Positions 51,846-60,996 are shown, counted from the stretch's first letter. The stretch: DNA of 64,000 bases from Pseudomonas sp. R28(2017) (GCF_002112505.1 NZ_NEHW01000012.1:1-64000), one strand, 5' to 3'. The notes: a model not told the origin generated them from the letters alone. Translations and numbers: made by a program.

Positions 51846-52558
51846 TGGTCCAGGTCGGCAAGCTGGTCGACATAGCGCAGGCCTTTGGCGGCCAGGCGTG
51901 GGCGCATCTCGTAGAGGTCCAGGCCCAGCTCACCGGCCGCCAGGCGCAGGCGTTTGCGTTCTTCCAGCGCGGCGCGCTCGGTAGCGGCGTGCAGCACGCC
52001 TGCAGCTTCGCCATGGCGTACCACGACCACACCGTCATCATCGGCAACGATGATGTCGCCGGCAGTGACCAGTTGCCCGCCGCACAGCAGCGGCAGGTTC
52101 ACCGAGCCCAGCACTTCCTTGACCGTGCCCTGGGCATTGATGGCCCGCGACCAGACGGCGAAGCCCATGTCGCGCAGGGTCTGGCTGTCGCGCACGCCGG
52201 CATCGATCACCAGGGCGCGCACGCCACGGGCCTTGAGCGAAGTTGCCAGCAGGTCGCCGAAATAGCCGTCGCAGCAGGGGGAGCTGGGCGCGACCACCAG
52301 CAGGTCGCCCGGTCGGCACTGTTCGACGGCGACATGGAACATCCAGTTGTCACCCGGTGCCACCAGCACCGTCACGGCCGTGCCGGCCAGGGCGACGCCT
52401 TGCTGGATCGGGCGCAGGCCACAGTCGAGCAGGCCTTTGCGGCCTTGGGCCTCGTGTACCGTTGCCACGCCCAGGCGGCCCAAGGCGTCGACCACTTCGC
52501 CGGGTGCCCGGGGAATGTTGCGCACGACGACGCCGGTCTTGCCGATCAGCGCGCTCAT
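51842..52558 (-). CDS. galC: 4-carboxy-4-hydroxy-2-oxoadipate aldolase GalC
   Basis: The 238-residue protein is RraA-like: VRNIPRAPGEVVDALGRLGVATVHEAQGRKGLL and the metal/substrate loop CCDGYFGDLLATSLKARGVRALVIDAGVRD. It splits CHA into pyruvate and oxaloacetate, the last step of gallate degradation. Start chosen at 52558, which overlaps the galB stop by ATGA. Confidence 0.93.
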   Translation of the reverse strand: MSALIGKTGVVVRNIPRAPGEVVDALGRLGVATVHEAQGRKGLLDCGLRPIQQGVALAGTAVTVLVAPGDNWMFHVAVEQCRPGDLLVVAPSSPCCDGYFGDLLATSLKARGVRALVIDAGVRDSQTLRDMGFAVWSRAINAQGTVKEVLGSVNLPLLCGGQLVTAGDIIVADDDGVVVVRHGEAAGVLHAATERAALEERKRLRLAAGELGLDLYEMRPRLAAKGLRYVDQLADLDQ

Positions 52559-53289
52559 GCCAGGTGCTCCGTCACACGCGGGAAGACACTCTGCAGGCCC
52601 TCGGCGTAGACGATGTTGCGGGCGCTGGTGATGCCGACATTGCGCTTGGCCTGCACGCCACGCTGCAGGGCGACGCGGGTGTAGTACTCCCACAGGTGTT
52701 CCTGGCCGGCCATGCACTGGATGGCGGCGTACTTCTTGTCCCACACCGGGGTGATGTCGAGGAAGGTGTCCGGGCGCCATTCGCACTGCTCCGGTTGGTG
52801 TGGCTCGAAGGCGTACACCGGCGGCGCGCCAACGATCTGCTCACCGGGCTTGTAGCCTTCGGCCTGGGCAATGATGCGGGCTTCCTGGGCCAGGTTCATG
52901 GCCAGCGGGTGGTCATAGTTGTACGGGTCCTTGAGCGAGTGGCTGAGGACGAATTCCGGCTGCACCCGGCGATAGACATCCGCCAGGCGCAGCAAGGTGT
53001 CGCGGTCGGCGCGCATCGGGTAGTCGCCGATGTCGAAGAACTCGACGCTGGCACCGAGGATCTCGGCGGCGGCCAGGGCTTCATCGCGGCGCGCGGCCTT
53101 GACCTTGGCCTCGGTCATCTCACCCTTGCGCCATAGCTTGGCGGACTCGCCGCGCTCACCGAAGGACAGGCAGACCACGTGCACGGCATAGCCTTGCGCG
53201 GCGTGAAGGGCAATGGCGCCGCCGGCGCGCCAGACAAAATCGGCGGAATGGGCGCTGACCACCAAGGCGGTTTTTTGTACTGCGTTCAT
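52555..53289 (-). CDS. galB: 4-oxalomesaconate hydratase GalB
   Basis: The 244-residue protein belongs to the PIG-L/LmbE zinc-hydrolase fold: ALVVSAHSADFVWRAGG carries the AHxAD form of the zinc motif and LSHSLKDPYNYDHPLAM the second metal segment. GalB hydrates the enol form of 4-oxalomesaconate to CHA; use of the PIG-L fold for a hydratase is specific to this pathway. It is the first gene of galBCD, divergent from galR. Confidence 0.93.
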   Translation of the reverse strand: MNAVQKTALVVSAHSADFVWRAGGAIALHAAQGYAVHVVCLSFGERGESAKLWRKGEMTEAKVKAARRDEALAAAEILGASVEFFDIGDYPMRADRDTLLRLADVYRRVQPEFVLSHSLKDPYNYDHPLAMNLAQEARIIAQAEGYKPGEQIVGAPPVYAFEPHQPEQCEWRPDTFLDITPVWDKKYAAIQCMAGQEHLWEYYTRVALQRGVQAKRNVGITSARNIVYAEGLQSVFPRVTEHLA

Positions 53290-53390
53290 GGGGTTTGGCT
53301 CCTGCGAGGGGTGAACGGCAGGATGTCACTGGCGGGTACGGCGGACTAATGCGTTCAAGTGGTTCAGGTATACGTTTTACTTATTGCCGG

Positions 53391-53418
53391 GTGGCGACAG
53401 GCTGGGCATAGTCGCCAC
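53391..53418. promoter_or_regulatory. candidate GalR operator: perfect 8-bp inverted repeat
   Basis: GTGGCGAC (53391-53398) and GTCGCCAC (53411-53418) form a perfect inverted repeat with a 12-base spacer in the 157-bp gap between divergent galB and galR, 28 bases upstream of the galR ATG. LysR-type operators typically are inverted repeats in such positions. No copy was noticed upstream of galT. Confidence 0.5.
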
Positions 53419-53446
53419 AATAGCGCCCCAACTAGCGGAACTGCCC

Positions 53447-54634
53447 ATGAACGAGCTGGAATTGCCCAACCTGATGCAGGTGCGTGCCTTTGTGCGTGTA
53501 GCTGAGGCGGGCAGCGTGTCGCGTGCGGCGCAGCTGTTGTTCAGGGCGCAATCGGTGGTCACCCGGGCGATCGCCGAGCTGGAGTCACGGCTGGCCGCGC
53601 CACTGTTCGAGCGCCATGCCAACGGTATGCGCCTGACTGATTACGGCCACTGTGTGTTACCCCGGGCGCAGCGGGTGCTGGCGGAGCTGGGCAGTGTGCC
53701 GCAGGTGTTGGATGCCCCGGCGGTGGAGCCGCTGTATCTGTTCCAGGCACGCCGGCTGGAAGTGTTCGTCAAGCTCTGTGAAACCCGCCACATGCAGACC
53801 GTGGCCAGCCATTTCGGGCTGAGCCAGCCAGCGGTCAGTTCGGCACTCAAGGTGCTCGAGGGCGGCTGCGGGCAGCCCTTGTTCGAACGTACTCCGCGCG
53901 GGCTGCAACCGACAACCGCCAGCCAGGAAATCCTGTTCCCCATTCGCCGCGCACTGAACGAACTGCGCCATATCGACAGCGACCTCAGTGCCATGCATGG
54001 CAGCCTGCAGGGTGTGGTGCACGTGGGGGCGTTGCCGCTCGGGCGTTCGCGCATCCTGCCAGAGGCCATCCTGCGTTTTACCGCCGAGCACCCGCAGGTG
54101 CAGGTAATCACCAATGAAAGCCCGTTCGACCTGCTGGCGACCGAGTTGCGGGTCGGCGATGTGGACTTCGTGCTGGGTGCATTGCGCCCGGACGACTATG
54201 CCAGCGACCTGATGGGGGAGCCGTTGATCACCGAACAGATCGTGCTCCTCGCCAGGCGTGGCCACCCGCTGTTGCAGCAGCCGTTGAGCCTGGCCGCCGT
54301 GCGCGAGGCGCGCTGGGTGTTGCCGCGCTCGGGCTCGCCGGCCCGCTACCAGCTGGATGCCTGTTTCGCCGCAGCCGGCCTGGCCGGCCCACGGCCGGTG
54401 GTGGAGAGCGCGGACCTGGCGATCATTCGTGGCCTGTTGCTGCATTCGGACATGCTGGCAGCGGTATCCGAGCATCAACTGGCCCACGAGATCGCCAGCG
54501 GCGAACTGCAGCGCTTGCCGCTGGCATTGCCCGATACCGAGCGGGCCATTGGCCTGACCTGCCGCAATGGTTGCCTGCATTCACCGGCGGCGGCGGCACT
54601 GATGGCGTGCATCCGCCAGGTGATTGCCGATTGA
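53447..54634 (+). CDS. galR: GalR, LysR-type activator with two DNA-binding domains
   Basis: The 395-residue protein has a normal LysR winged helix-turn-helix at about 11-66 (QVRAFVRVAEAGSVSRAAQL, LFERHANGMRLTDYG). A second complete one follows at about 102-158 (RRLEVFVKLCETRHMQTVAS, then LSQPAVSSALKVLEGGCGQPLFERTPRGLQPT), and then the LysR effector domain (about 190-390). The extra domain explains the length (395 versus about 300). GalR activates gal genes in response to gallate-pathway compounds. Start chosen at 53447, where the first domain begins. It is flanked by divergent galB and convergent galP. Confidence 0.9.
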   Translation: MNELELPNLMQVRAFVRVAEAGSVSRAAQLLFRAQSVVTRAIAELESRLAAPLFERHANGMRLTDYGHCVLPRAQRVLAELGSVPQVLDAPAVEPLYLFQARRLEVFVKLCETRHMQTVASHFGLSQPAVSSALKVLEGGCGQPLFERTPRGLQPTTASQEILFPIRRALNELRHIDSDLSAMHGSLQGVVHVGALPLGRSRILPEAILRFTAEHPQVQVITNESPFDLLATELRVGDVDFVLGALRPDDYASDLMGEPLITEQIVLLARRGHPLLQQPLSLAAVREARWVLPRSGSPARYQLDACFAAAGLAGPRPVVESADLAIIRGLLLHSDMLAAVSEHQLAHEIASGELQRLPLALPDTERAIGLTCRNGCLHSPAAAALMACIRQVIAD

Positions 54635-54640
54635 CGCGGC

Positions 54641-55888
54641 TTACAGCAGGTTCAGCGGGTAGCTGACGATGAGCCGGTTCTCGTCGAAGCTGTTGGTGCT
54701 GCCCCAGTTGCGACGCTGGCTGGAGTTGCGCCATTTGACATTGAGCGCTTTCAGCGGCCCGGACTGGACCACGTAGGCCAGTTCGGTTTCGCGGCCCCAC
54801 TCGGTGCCGTCCTGGGTGCTGGCGTTGTGCACGTTGTCGCCGTGGATATAGCGGTTCATCAGGGTCAGGCCGGGGAGGCCGAGCACCACGAAATTGAAGT
54901 CATGGCGCAATTGCCAGGAGCGCTCCTGGGCACTTTCGTAGCTGGAGCCGAACGCATCGTTGGCCAGCGTGCCGCCACTGGCGCCGTTGACCCGGAACCA
55001 TTCGTCATCGCCCATGACCTGCTGCAGCCCGAGGTAGAAGGTGTTGCCACCGTACCTTGCGGAAAACAGCCCGGAGGCGGTGCGGTTGTCCAGTTCACCG
55101 GCCTTGGCGCTGCCATCGTCCTTGCCCCAGAAGTAGCCGAGGTTGGCGCCCAGCACCCAGTCGCCCATGGGTTGCTGATGCTGCAACTGGACGTAATTCT
55201 GCTGGTAGATGTCTTCGAGGCGGGCGTGCCACAGGCCGAGCAGGGTGTTTTGCTGGTTGAAGCGGTACTCGCCGCCAGCGAAGTCGAAACGGTCAGAGGT
55301 GAACGCCGTGCGGGTGAACAGGCTCATGTTCTGCATGCTGGCGTCGTTGCGCGGGCTGTTCTGGCGGAACTGGCCGCCATACAACGTGAGCCCGGCCCAC
55401 TCGTTGGAGGTGAGCTGGGCGCCCTGGAAAGTTTGCGGCAGGGAGCGGCCATCGTCGGCACGCAGGACGGGCAGGGCCGGTGACCATTCCCCGACCTTCA
55501 GCTCGGTCCTGGAAACACGCATCTTGCCGGCCACGGCCATACGCCCGAAGTCGTCTGCCGGGCGCCCGTCATCGTGAACCGGCAGCAGTTGCGTGCCGGC
55601 GGTACCTTTGCCGCCATCGAGCTTGATGCTGTAGAGGCCCAGCACGTCCACGCCGAAGCCGACGGTGCCGGGTGTGAAGCCGGACTTCAGGTCGAGGATG
55701 AAACTCTGTGTCCATTCCGCTGCTTTGTTCTGGCTGGCATCGCCGGTGTAGTCGCGGTTCATGTAGAAATTGCGCAGGGTCAGGTTGGCCTTGGCGTCGT
55801 CGAGCAAACCTTCGGCACCCGCCGCCAAGGGCAGGCTGGCAGCCAGGGCGACACCCGGCAGGATGGGGTGGAGCTTGCGAGATTTCAT
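54641..55888 (-). CDS. galP: GalP, OprD-family porin of the gallate cluster
   Basis: The 415-residue protein has a signal peptide (RKLHPILPGVALAASLPLAAGA) and the OprD opening EGLLDDAKANLTLRNFYMNRDY, ending ENRLIVSYPLNLL. It is related to the benF product in this window. As part of galT-A-P it is expected to help gallate cross the outer membrane. Start chosen at 55888. The 3' end is convergent with galR, 6 bases apart. Confidence 0.92.
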   Translation of the reverse strand: MKSRKLHPILPGVALAASLPLAAGAEGLLDDAKANLTLRNFYMNRDYTGDASQNKAAEWTQSFILDLKSGFTPGTVGFGVDVLGLYSIKLDGGKGTAGTQLLPVHDDGRPADDFGRMAVAGKMRVSRTELKVGEWSPALPVLRADDGRSLPQTFQGAQLTSNEWAGLTLYGGQFRQNSPRNDASMQNMSLFTRTAFTSDRFDFAGGEYRFNQQNTLLGLWHARLEDIYQQNYVQLQHQQPMGDWVLGANLGYFWGKDDGSAKAGELDNRTASGLFSARYGGNTFYLGLQQVMGDDEWFRVNGASGGTLANDAFGSSYESAQERSWQLRHDFNFVVLGLPGLTLMNRYIHGDNVHNASTQDGTEWGRETELAYVVQSGPLKALNVKWRNSSQRRNWGSTNSFDENRLIVSYPLNLL

Positions 55889-55997
55889 TATTGTTGTTTC
55901 TCTTTTTGTTGGGCAAAGCGCGGCCAGCCAGCGGCATGGAAGCGCTGGGGCGTGGAGTTGTGTCAAAGGTTGCGGGGCCAGGAATGGCCCCGTTGGG

Positions 55998-57260
55998 TCA
56001 GCGGCTGGCTTTACCGGCTACTGAATAGCGCACGGGCTGGTTGCGGGTTTTCATGAAGTCTTCAAGGCTCTGCCCGCGCATGGCCGCGTAGATATCCAGG
56101 TTGGAGACACCCAGTACCGCGCCGAGCTTCTCCAGCACGAAGAAGATCACGCCGTAGTGGATCAGCCCGCGCCAGTCGCGGCGCCGCAGCAGGTCGCGCT
56201 CCTCCTCGCTGAGCCCGGCTTGCTCATACAGCGCCTCGGGTTCGGCCAGAAAGCGCTCACGCCACTGCGGCTCGATCAAACGGTGCAGGAACTTGTTGAG
56301 GCGATAACCCCGGGCACTGCGTTCGAGGGTATAGGGGTAGGTCCCTGACAGCCGCTCGACCCCCGCCAGCTGATGCTGCATGTGCTGGCGGTGGCGCTCG
56401 TTGACCGGTGCCGGCAGGCCCTGGTCGAGGTTTTCCAGCAGCAACGTGGCGATGCCGGTCATCGACGGCAGGTAGTAGCTCTGGTGCTTGCGCTCGACCT
56501 TGGCCGACAACGCGCCGCGCATGATCAGCCAGGTGATCACCTCTGCGCCTTCCATGCCGCCGAGGGTGGCGTACTCGGCCAGGGTCATCTCGGTGAGTTG
56601 CTGCGGATCGTTGACCAGCAACTCGATGAACTGGGCATCCCACTCTGGGTTGTTGAAGCCGCAGCGCTCGCCATGCACCTGGTGCGACACCCCGCCAGTG
56701 GCGACGATCGCCACCTTGAGGTCCTCCGGGTAACTCTCGATGGCCCGGCGCAGGGCCTGGCCCAGCTTGTAGCAGCGCCGCGCCGTGGGGATCGGCAGCT
56801 GCAGCACGCCTACCTGCAACGGCACGATCTGCACCGGCCAGCCCTCGTCGCACGGCAGCAGCGCCGACATCGGCGAGAAGAAACCGTGGTCCAGCGGCTT
56901 GTCGCGGAAGAAGCTCATGTCGAACTCATCGGCCATCAGGCTCTGGCCGATGTGCCGCGACAGTGCCGCATGCCCGCCGACTGCAGGCAGATCGCGCGGG
57001 TTGCCACCTTCATCGGCAACGCCGTACTGGTCGTCGACCCCCAGGGTGAAGGCGCTGTAGTGGTCGAAGAAGAACGAGGTGACGTGGTCGTTGAAGATGT
57101 AGAACAACACGTCTGGCTGGTTCGCTTGCAGCCACGTGCGGATCGGCTCGAAGCTCTGGAAGATCGGCGCCCAGGCGGCGTCCTGCTGTTTGTCGTGATC
57201 GACGGCAAAGCCGATGGTCGGGGTGTGGGAGACGGCCAGGCCACCAATGATGCGAGCCAT
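55998..57260 (-). CDS. galA: gallate dioxygenase GalA
   Basis: The 420-residue protein fuses a LigB-like type II extradiol catalytic domain (about 1-280) to a LigA-like C-terminal domain (about 300-420). Probable Fe2+ ligands are His12 (AVSHTPTIG) and His in FNDHVTSFF, with GGVSHQVHGE contributing the acid/base His. It opens the gallate ring to 4-oxalomesaconate. Length and organisation match the known P. putida enzyme. galT lies 21 bases upstream and galP about 110 bases downstream on the same strand. Confidence 0.95.
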   Translation of the reverse strand: MARIIGGLAVSHTPTIGFAVDHDKQQDAAWAPIFQSFEPIRTWLQANQPDVLFYIFNDHVTSFFFDHYSAFTLGVDDQYGVADEGGNPRDLPAVGGHAALSRHIGQSLMADEFDMSFFRDKPLDHGFFSPMSALLPCDEGWPVQIVPLQVGVLQLPIPTARRCYKLGQALRRAIESYPEDLKVAIVATGGVSHQVHGERCGFNNPEWDAQFIELLVNDPQQLTEMTLAEYATLGGMEGAEVITWLIMRGALSAKVERKHQSYYLPSMTGIATLLLENLDQGLPAPVNERHRQHMQHQLAGVERLSGTYPYTLERSARGYRLNKFLHRLIEPQWRERFLAEPEALYEQAGLSEEERDLLRRRDWRGLIHYGVIFFVLEKLGAVLGVSNLDIYAAMRGQSLEDFMKTRNQPVRYSVAGKASR

Positions 57261-57281
57261 GTAAAAGTCCTCTGTTTCAGG

Positions 57282-58631
57282 TTATTGCGCGGCAACGGCC
57301 GGGTGGGTGCGGCGCCGGGCGTGTCCGTTGGCCAGGATCGCCACGGCGGCGACGAACGCCGGCAGGCCAAGGAAGGTGAACAACAGTGGCAAGCCCAGGC
57401 CCAGGCTGAGCACGGCGCCACCGATCAGCGAGCCGAAGATGGCGCCGAAGCGGCCGATGCCGAGCATCCAGCTTACACCCGTGGCGCGGAACTCCGTCGG
57501 GTAGTAGCCCGGGGCGAAGGCGTTCAGGCCGGTCTGCGCGCCACTCATGCAGAAGCCGGCCACTGCCACGCCGAGCACCAGCAGGCTCGATTCCAGGCTC
57601 AAGGCGCCCAGGCCGACGATGCACAGCCCGCCCAGGGCGTAGGCGATGGCGATGACCCGGTTGGGGTTGCGCCGGTCCATGATCCAGCCGACCACGATGG
57701 CGCCCACGGTGCCGCCGATCTGGAACAGGCCGGTGATGGTCGCGGCGCGTTCGATCGACAGGCCGCCATCGCGCAGCAGGGTCGGCAGCCAGCCCATGGT
57801 CAGGTAGATCACCAGCAGGCCCATGAAATAGGTCGCCCACAAGGCCAGGGTGCCGAAGCGGTAGCGTTCGCTGAACAACTGGCGCGCCGGGGCCTTGTGC
57901 GGCACGGCCGGTTCGCTGACGGTAAAGCGGGTGCCTTCGGCGAAGCGCCCGCCGAGCTTGCCCAGGGCGGCGGCAATCTGTTGTGCCGGCGCCTGGCGGG
58001 CCGCCAGGAAGCGCGCGGATTCCGGCAGCAGCCACAGCAACAGCGGCAGCAGCGCGAGCGGGAGCACACCGCCGGCCATCAGCACCGACTGCCAGCCATG
58101 CTGTGGGATCAGCCAGGCCGCGAGGAAACCGCCCAGCCCTGAGCCCATGTTGAAGCCGGTGAACATGATGGTGATCAGCAGTGAACGGCTGCGTTCAGGC
58201 AGGTATTCGGCCAGCAGGGTGGTGCTGTTGGGCATGGCCGCGCCCAGTGCGATGCCGGTCAACAGGCGCAGCACCGCCAGCTCATAAGGGTTGCGGGCGA
58301 AGGCGCAGGCAAGGCTGAGCAGGCTGAAGCCGGTGACGGCGACCAGCAGCACCTTCTTGCGCCCCAGGCGGTCGGCGTAGGGGCCGGCCGTGAGTGCGCC
58401 GATGGCCAGGCCGACCATGCCAGCGCTCATCACCGGGCCGAAGGCTGCACGCGACAGCCCCCAGTCCTGCATCAGCGACGGGGCGATGAAGCCCATGACG
58501 GCCACGTCGAAGCCATCGAACAGCACGATCAGAAAGCACAGCGACAGGATCAGCCACTGATAAGGCGAGACAGGGCGGCTGTCGATCCAGTCTTTGACGT
58601 CGACGCTGGCGTCGACTGAGGGCTTGAGCAT
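57282..58631 (-). CDS. galT: GalT, MFS gallate transporter (aromatic acid:H+ symporter)
   Basis: The 449-residue protein has 12 membrane spans. LCFLIVLFDGFDVAVMGFIAPSL and GLAIGALTAGPYADRLGRKKVLL carry the AAHS-family motifs (DGxD in span 1 and DRxGRKK in loop 2-3) seen in PcaK/BenK/GalT. It heads the galT-A-P transcript. The substrate, gallate, follows from the cluster. Confidence 0.93.
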   Translation of the reverse strand: MLKPSVDASVDVKDWIDSRPVSPYQWLILSLCFLIVLFDGFDVAVMGFIAPSLMQDWGLSRAAFGPVMSAGMVGLAIGALTAGPYADRLGRKKVLLVAVTGFSLLSLACAFARNPYELAVLRLLTGIALGAAMPNSTTLLAEYLPERSRSLLITIMFTGFNMGSGLGGFLAAWLIPQHGWQSVLMAGGVLPLALLPLLLWLLPESARFLAARQAPAQQIAAALGKLGGRFAEGTRFTVSEPAVPHKAPARQLFSERYRFGTLALWATYFMGLLVIYLTMGWLPTLLRDGGLSIERAATITGLFQIGGTVGAIVVGWIMDRRNPNRVIAIAYALGGLCIVGLGALSLESSLLVLGVAVAGFCMSGAQTGLNAFAPGYYPTEFRATGVSWMLGIGRFGAIFGSLIGGAVLSLGLGLPLLFTFLGLPAFVAAVAILANGHARRRTHPAVAAQ

Positions 58632-58962
58632 GTGTGATCACCTTTTGTTCTTGTAGTGGTGAGTAGTCCTGAAGGAGAACCACCTTGCCGAATGTCGGCG
58701 GCAGGTGACTGTACGGCGCGCCCGGCAGCGGGCGCCTCTGGGAAATGCTTAATGGGATATCGAATCTGCTTATCGGCCGGCTTTCGTGCCTGGCGTACTG
58801 GCTGCATCGACCAGCGACGGTAAAGCGTTCATTTTCATCATTCACATGCGATAAGTCGTGATTATTAAGCCTTAGATTTCACTTGAAATTTTGCCTGGCA
58901 AGGAACAAAATCCACCTGTAATTACATAGTACGTATCATGTTACGAAATCGTAGGAGCAGAC
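58632..58962. promoter_or_regulatory. divergent promoter region between galT and the KfrA-like gene
   Basis: This 331-bp gap must hold the galT promoter and the promoter of the plus-strand gene. The right part (58850-58950) is AT-rich. CGTA-N6-TACG at 58932-58945, just before the TAGGAG ribosome site, could be a self-binding site for the KfrA-like protein. I could not fix -35/-10 boxes with confidence. Confidence 0.4.
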
Positions 58963-59946
58963 ATGGCCCGGGGCGGTATCAACAAGGCGGTAGTGCAGCA
59001 GGCGCGGCAGGTGCTGATCGCCCGGGGCGAGTACCCCAGCATCGATGCGGTACGTATCGAACTGGGTAATACCGGTTCAAAGACCACCATTCACCGCTAC
59101 CTTAAAGAGCTTGAAGGGGCCAAGCCCGTGGCGCTGCAAGGCCAGGCTGCGCTCAGCGATTCGCTGACCAGGCTGGTATCGCAATTGGCCGCACAGGTAC
59201 AGGAGGAGGGGGACGCCCGGGTCGAGCAGGCCGAAGCTGCGTTCAACGAACAGCGCGGGCAGCTGGAGGCGCAGTTGCAACTGGCACAGCAGGCACTGGC
59301 AGCCGCTCACCAGCAACAGCAGATCCAGGCTGCTGCGTTGACGGCCGAATCGGAGCGCCTGGCGACCGCCTTGAACTCGCTTCAGGCCGAGCAGTTGCGC
59401 AGCGCCAGCCTGAATCAGTCACTGGGTGAATTGCAGGTGCGCCTGACCGACAAGGACGAACAGGTGCGCTCGCTGGAAGACAAGCACCGCCACGCCCGTG
59501 AAGCACTGGAGCATTACCGCAGCGCCAGCCGCGAACAGCGCGAACAGGAACAGCGTCGCCACGAAGCGCAGACCCAGCAGCTGCAAGTGGAACTGCGCCA
59601 GCTGCAACAGGGCATGATCGTCAAGCAGGACGAGCTGACCCGCCTGCACCGCGACAATGAGCGAATGCTCGGCGAGCACCGCCAGGCCAGCGGCGAGTGC
59701 AAGGCATTGAACGAATTGGTCGAGCAGCGCGACGCGCAGATTCAGGGTTTGCGTACGATTCTCGCGCAAGCCCAGGGCGCCAGCGATGAGATGCGTCGGC
59801 AGCTGCAGGCGCAAACGCAAAGCCTGGAAGACAAACGCGGCCTGTGCGCCGAGCAGGGCAGGCAGTTGCAGCACCTGCAGGACGAACTGTTGAAACGCGA
59901 CGACGCACTGCAGGCCTGTCGGGCACAGCTCGCTGCGAGCAATTGA
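58963..59946 (+). CDS. KfrA-type DNA-binding coiled-coil protein
   Basis: The 327-residue protein has an N-terminal KfrA DNA-binding domain (about 1-60: GINKAVVQQARQVLIARGEYPSIDAVRIELGNTGSKTTIHRYLKELE). About 250 residues of Gln/Glu/Arg/Leu-rich continuous coiled coil follow. KfrA of IncP plasmids is a repressor and nucleoid-like stability factor; chromosomal copies occur in pseudomonads with unknown role. No partition or plasmid genes are nearby. Strong ribosome site GTAGGAGCAGAC. Confidence 0.88.
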   Translation: MARGGINKAVVQQARQVLIARGEYPSIDAVRIELGNTGSKTTIHRYLKELEGAKPVALQGQAALSDSLTRLVSQLAAQVQEEGDARVEQAEAAFNEQRGQLEAQLQLAQQALAAAHQQQQIQAAALTAESERLATALNSLQAEQLRSASLNQSLGELQVRLTDKDEQVRSLEDKHRHAREALEHYRSASREQREQEQRRHEAQTQQLQVELRQLQQGMIVKQDELTRLHRDNERMLGEHRQASGECKALNELVEQRDAQIQGLRTILAQAQGASDEMRRQLQAQTQSLEDKRGLCAEQGRQLQHLQDELLKRDDALQACRAQLAASN

Positions 59947-60002
59947 ATCAAACTTCCCGAGGTATCTGCGTTCTTCCGTAGACATTCCCGGGAGAGCGCA
60001 AC

Positions 60003-60173
60003 ATGAACAAGCCAGAGCAACATCGACAGGGGCCGCATTCTTCAGAGCAGGCCAACCGCAAGGATGACCTCGGTTTCGACCCTGACTCACCGGACCTGGA
60101 CGATCCGCAAGTCGATCCGCAGGGGCCGGCGAAGCCGCCAAGGGACGATGAGAAGGCCAAGAACAAGCACTGA
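60003..60173 (+). CDS. small acidic/proline-rich hypothetical protein (56 aa)
   Basis: MNKPEQHRQGPHSSEQANRK continues with DDLGFDPDSPDLDDPQVDPQ and ends in a Lys-rich tail. GGGAGAGCGCAAC precedes the ATG. Composition suggests an intrinsically disordered protein. It lies between the KfrA-like gene and a convergent small gene. No function can be assigned. Confidence 0.65.
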   Translation: MNKPEQHRQGPHSSEQANRKDDLGFDPDSPDLDDPQVDPQGPAKPPRDDEKAKNKH

Positions 60174-60219
60174 TGCGGGTCGCCCCATCGCCGCCAGCGC
60201 GGCGATGGCGCGCTGCACC

Positions 60220-60471
60220 TCAACTCTCCAGTTGCTTGGCTGCCTCGACCCCCGCCGATGACAGCTTGATCGGATAGCTCATGCTGATCTGGTGATCAGC
60301 GTCGACCGCCACAGCGCCATCCTGGATCAGGCCGTGTTCCTGCAGCGTCTTGAGCATGCCCGCCACGGCCTTCTCGCCGCGGTAGTTGTCCAGCAACTCC
60401 TTGCCCAACCCTTGTGGGTGGGCGTGCAGCAGGCGGGTGAGGATTTCGCTTCGCAATGCATCGTTAGTCAT
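60220..60471 (-). CDS. hypothetical small protein, winged-helix-like (83 aa)
   Basis: MTNDALRSEILTRLLHAHPQ, then LGKELLDNYRGEKAVAGMLKTLQEHGLIQDGA, has the helix-helix-wing pattern of small DNA-binding or adaptor domains, ending in a short strand region and KLSSAGVEAAKQLES. It has coding character and a plausible start at 60471, 24 bases downstream of the neighbouring DUF4142 gene. I do not recognise a named family. Confidence 0.65.
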   Translation of the reverse strand: MTNDALRSEILTRLLHAHPQGLGKELLDNYRGEKAVAGMLKTLQEHGLIQDGAVAVDADHQISMSYPIKLSSAGVEAAKQLES

Positions 60472-60495
60472 GTGTGGCCTCGTGTCGTGGGTCGG

Positions 60496-60996
60496 TCACT
60501 TGCCGTGGGTGGCCTGGAGTGCCTTGGCCTGCTCCAAGTGGTGTTCCAGGGTCGGCAGGGTTTCGCTGGCAAAGGCTTTCAGTTCAGGCTTGTCTGAGGA
60601 AGCCGCTTCCTTCTTGAACAGCTCCACGGCTTTTTCGTGGGCGTCGACCTGGTTGTTGACGTACGACTTGTCGAAGGACTCGTCGCGCCATTCGAGGATC
60701 ATCTTCTTCACTTTATCGGTCAGCGCGGCCTCGTCCGGCACGCTGATATCCAGTTTGCGGGCAATGTCGCCGAGTTTCTGGTTGGCCTTGGTGTGGTCGG
60801 TGACCATCTGCTGGGCGAAGGTCTTGATCTCGGCATTCTGGCTTTTTTCCATGGCCAAGTTCCCGGTGACCGTCTCGGCGATCCCGGCCTCGGTGGCGGC
60901 CTCGACAAAATCATCGGAAGTGGCGGCCAGTGCCTGCAGCGATGCCATGCCGAGTACCAGCGACAACCCGGCGCGTTTGATGAACAGATTGCTCAT
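60496..60996 (-). CDS. DUF4142 periplasmic protein
   Basis: The 166-residue protein has a signal peptide (IKRAGLSLVLGMASLQALAA) and a four-helix DUF4142 domain (FVEAATEAGIAETVTGNLAMEKSQNAEIKTFAQQMVTDHTKANQKL). The domain is a ferritin-like helical bundle often found in stress-induced periplasmic proteins; no metal-binding role is demonstrable. It may be co-transcribed with the 83-residue gene downstream. Confidence 0.88.
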   Translation of the reverse strand: MSNLFIKRAGLSLVLGMASLQALAATSDDFVEAATEAGIAETVTGNLAMEKSQNAEIKTFAQQMVTDHTKANQKLGDIARKLDISVPDEAALTDKVKKMILEWRDESFDKSYVNNQVDAHEKAVELFKKEAASSDKPELKAFASETLPTLEHHLEQAKALQATHGK

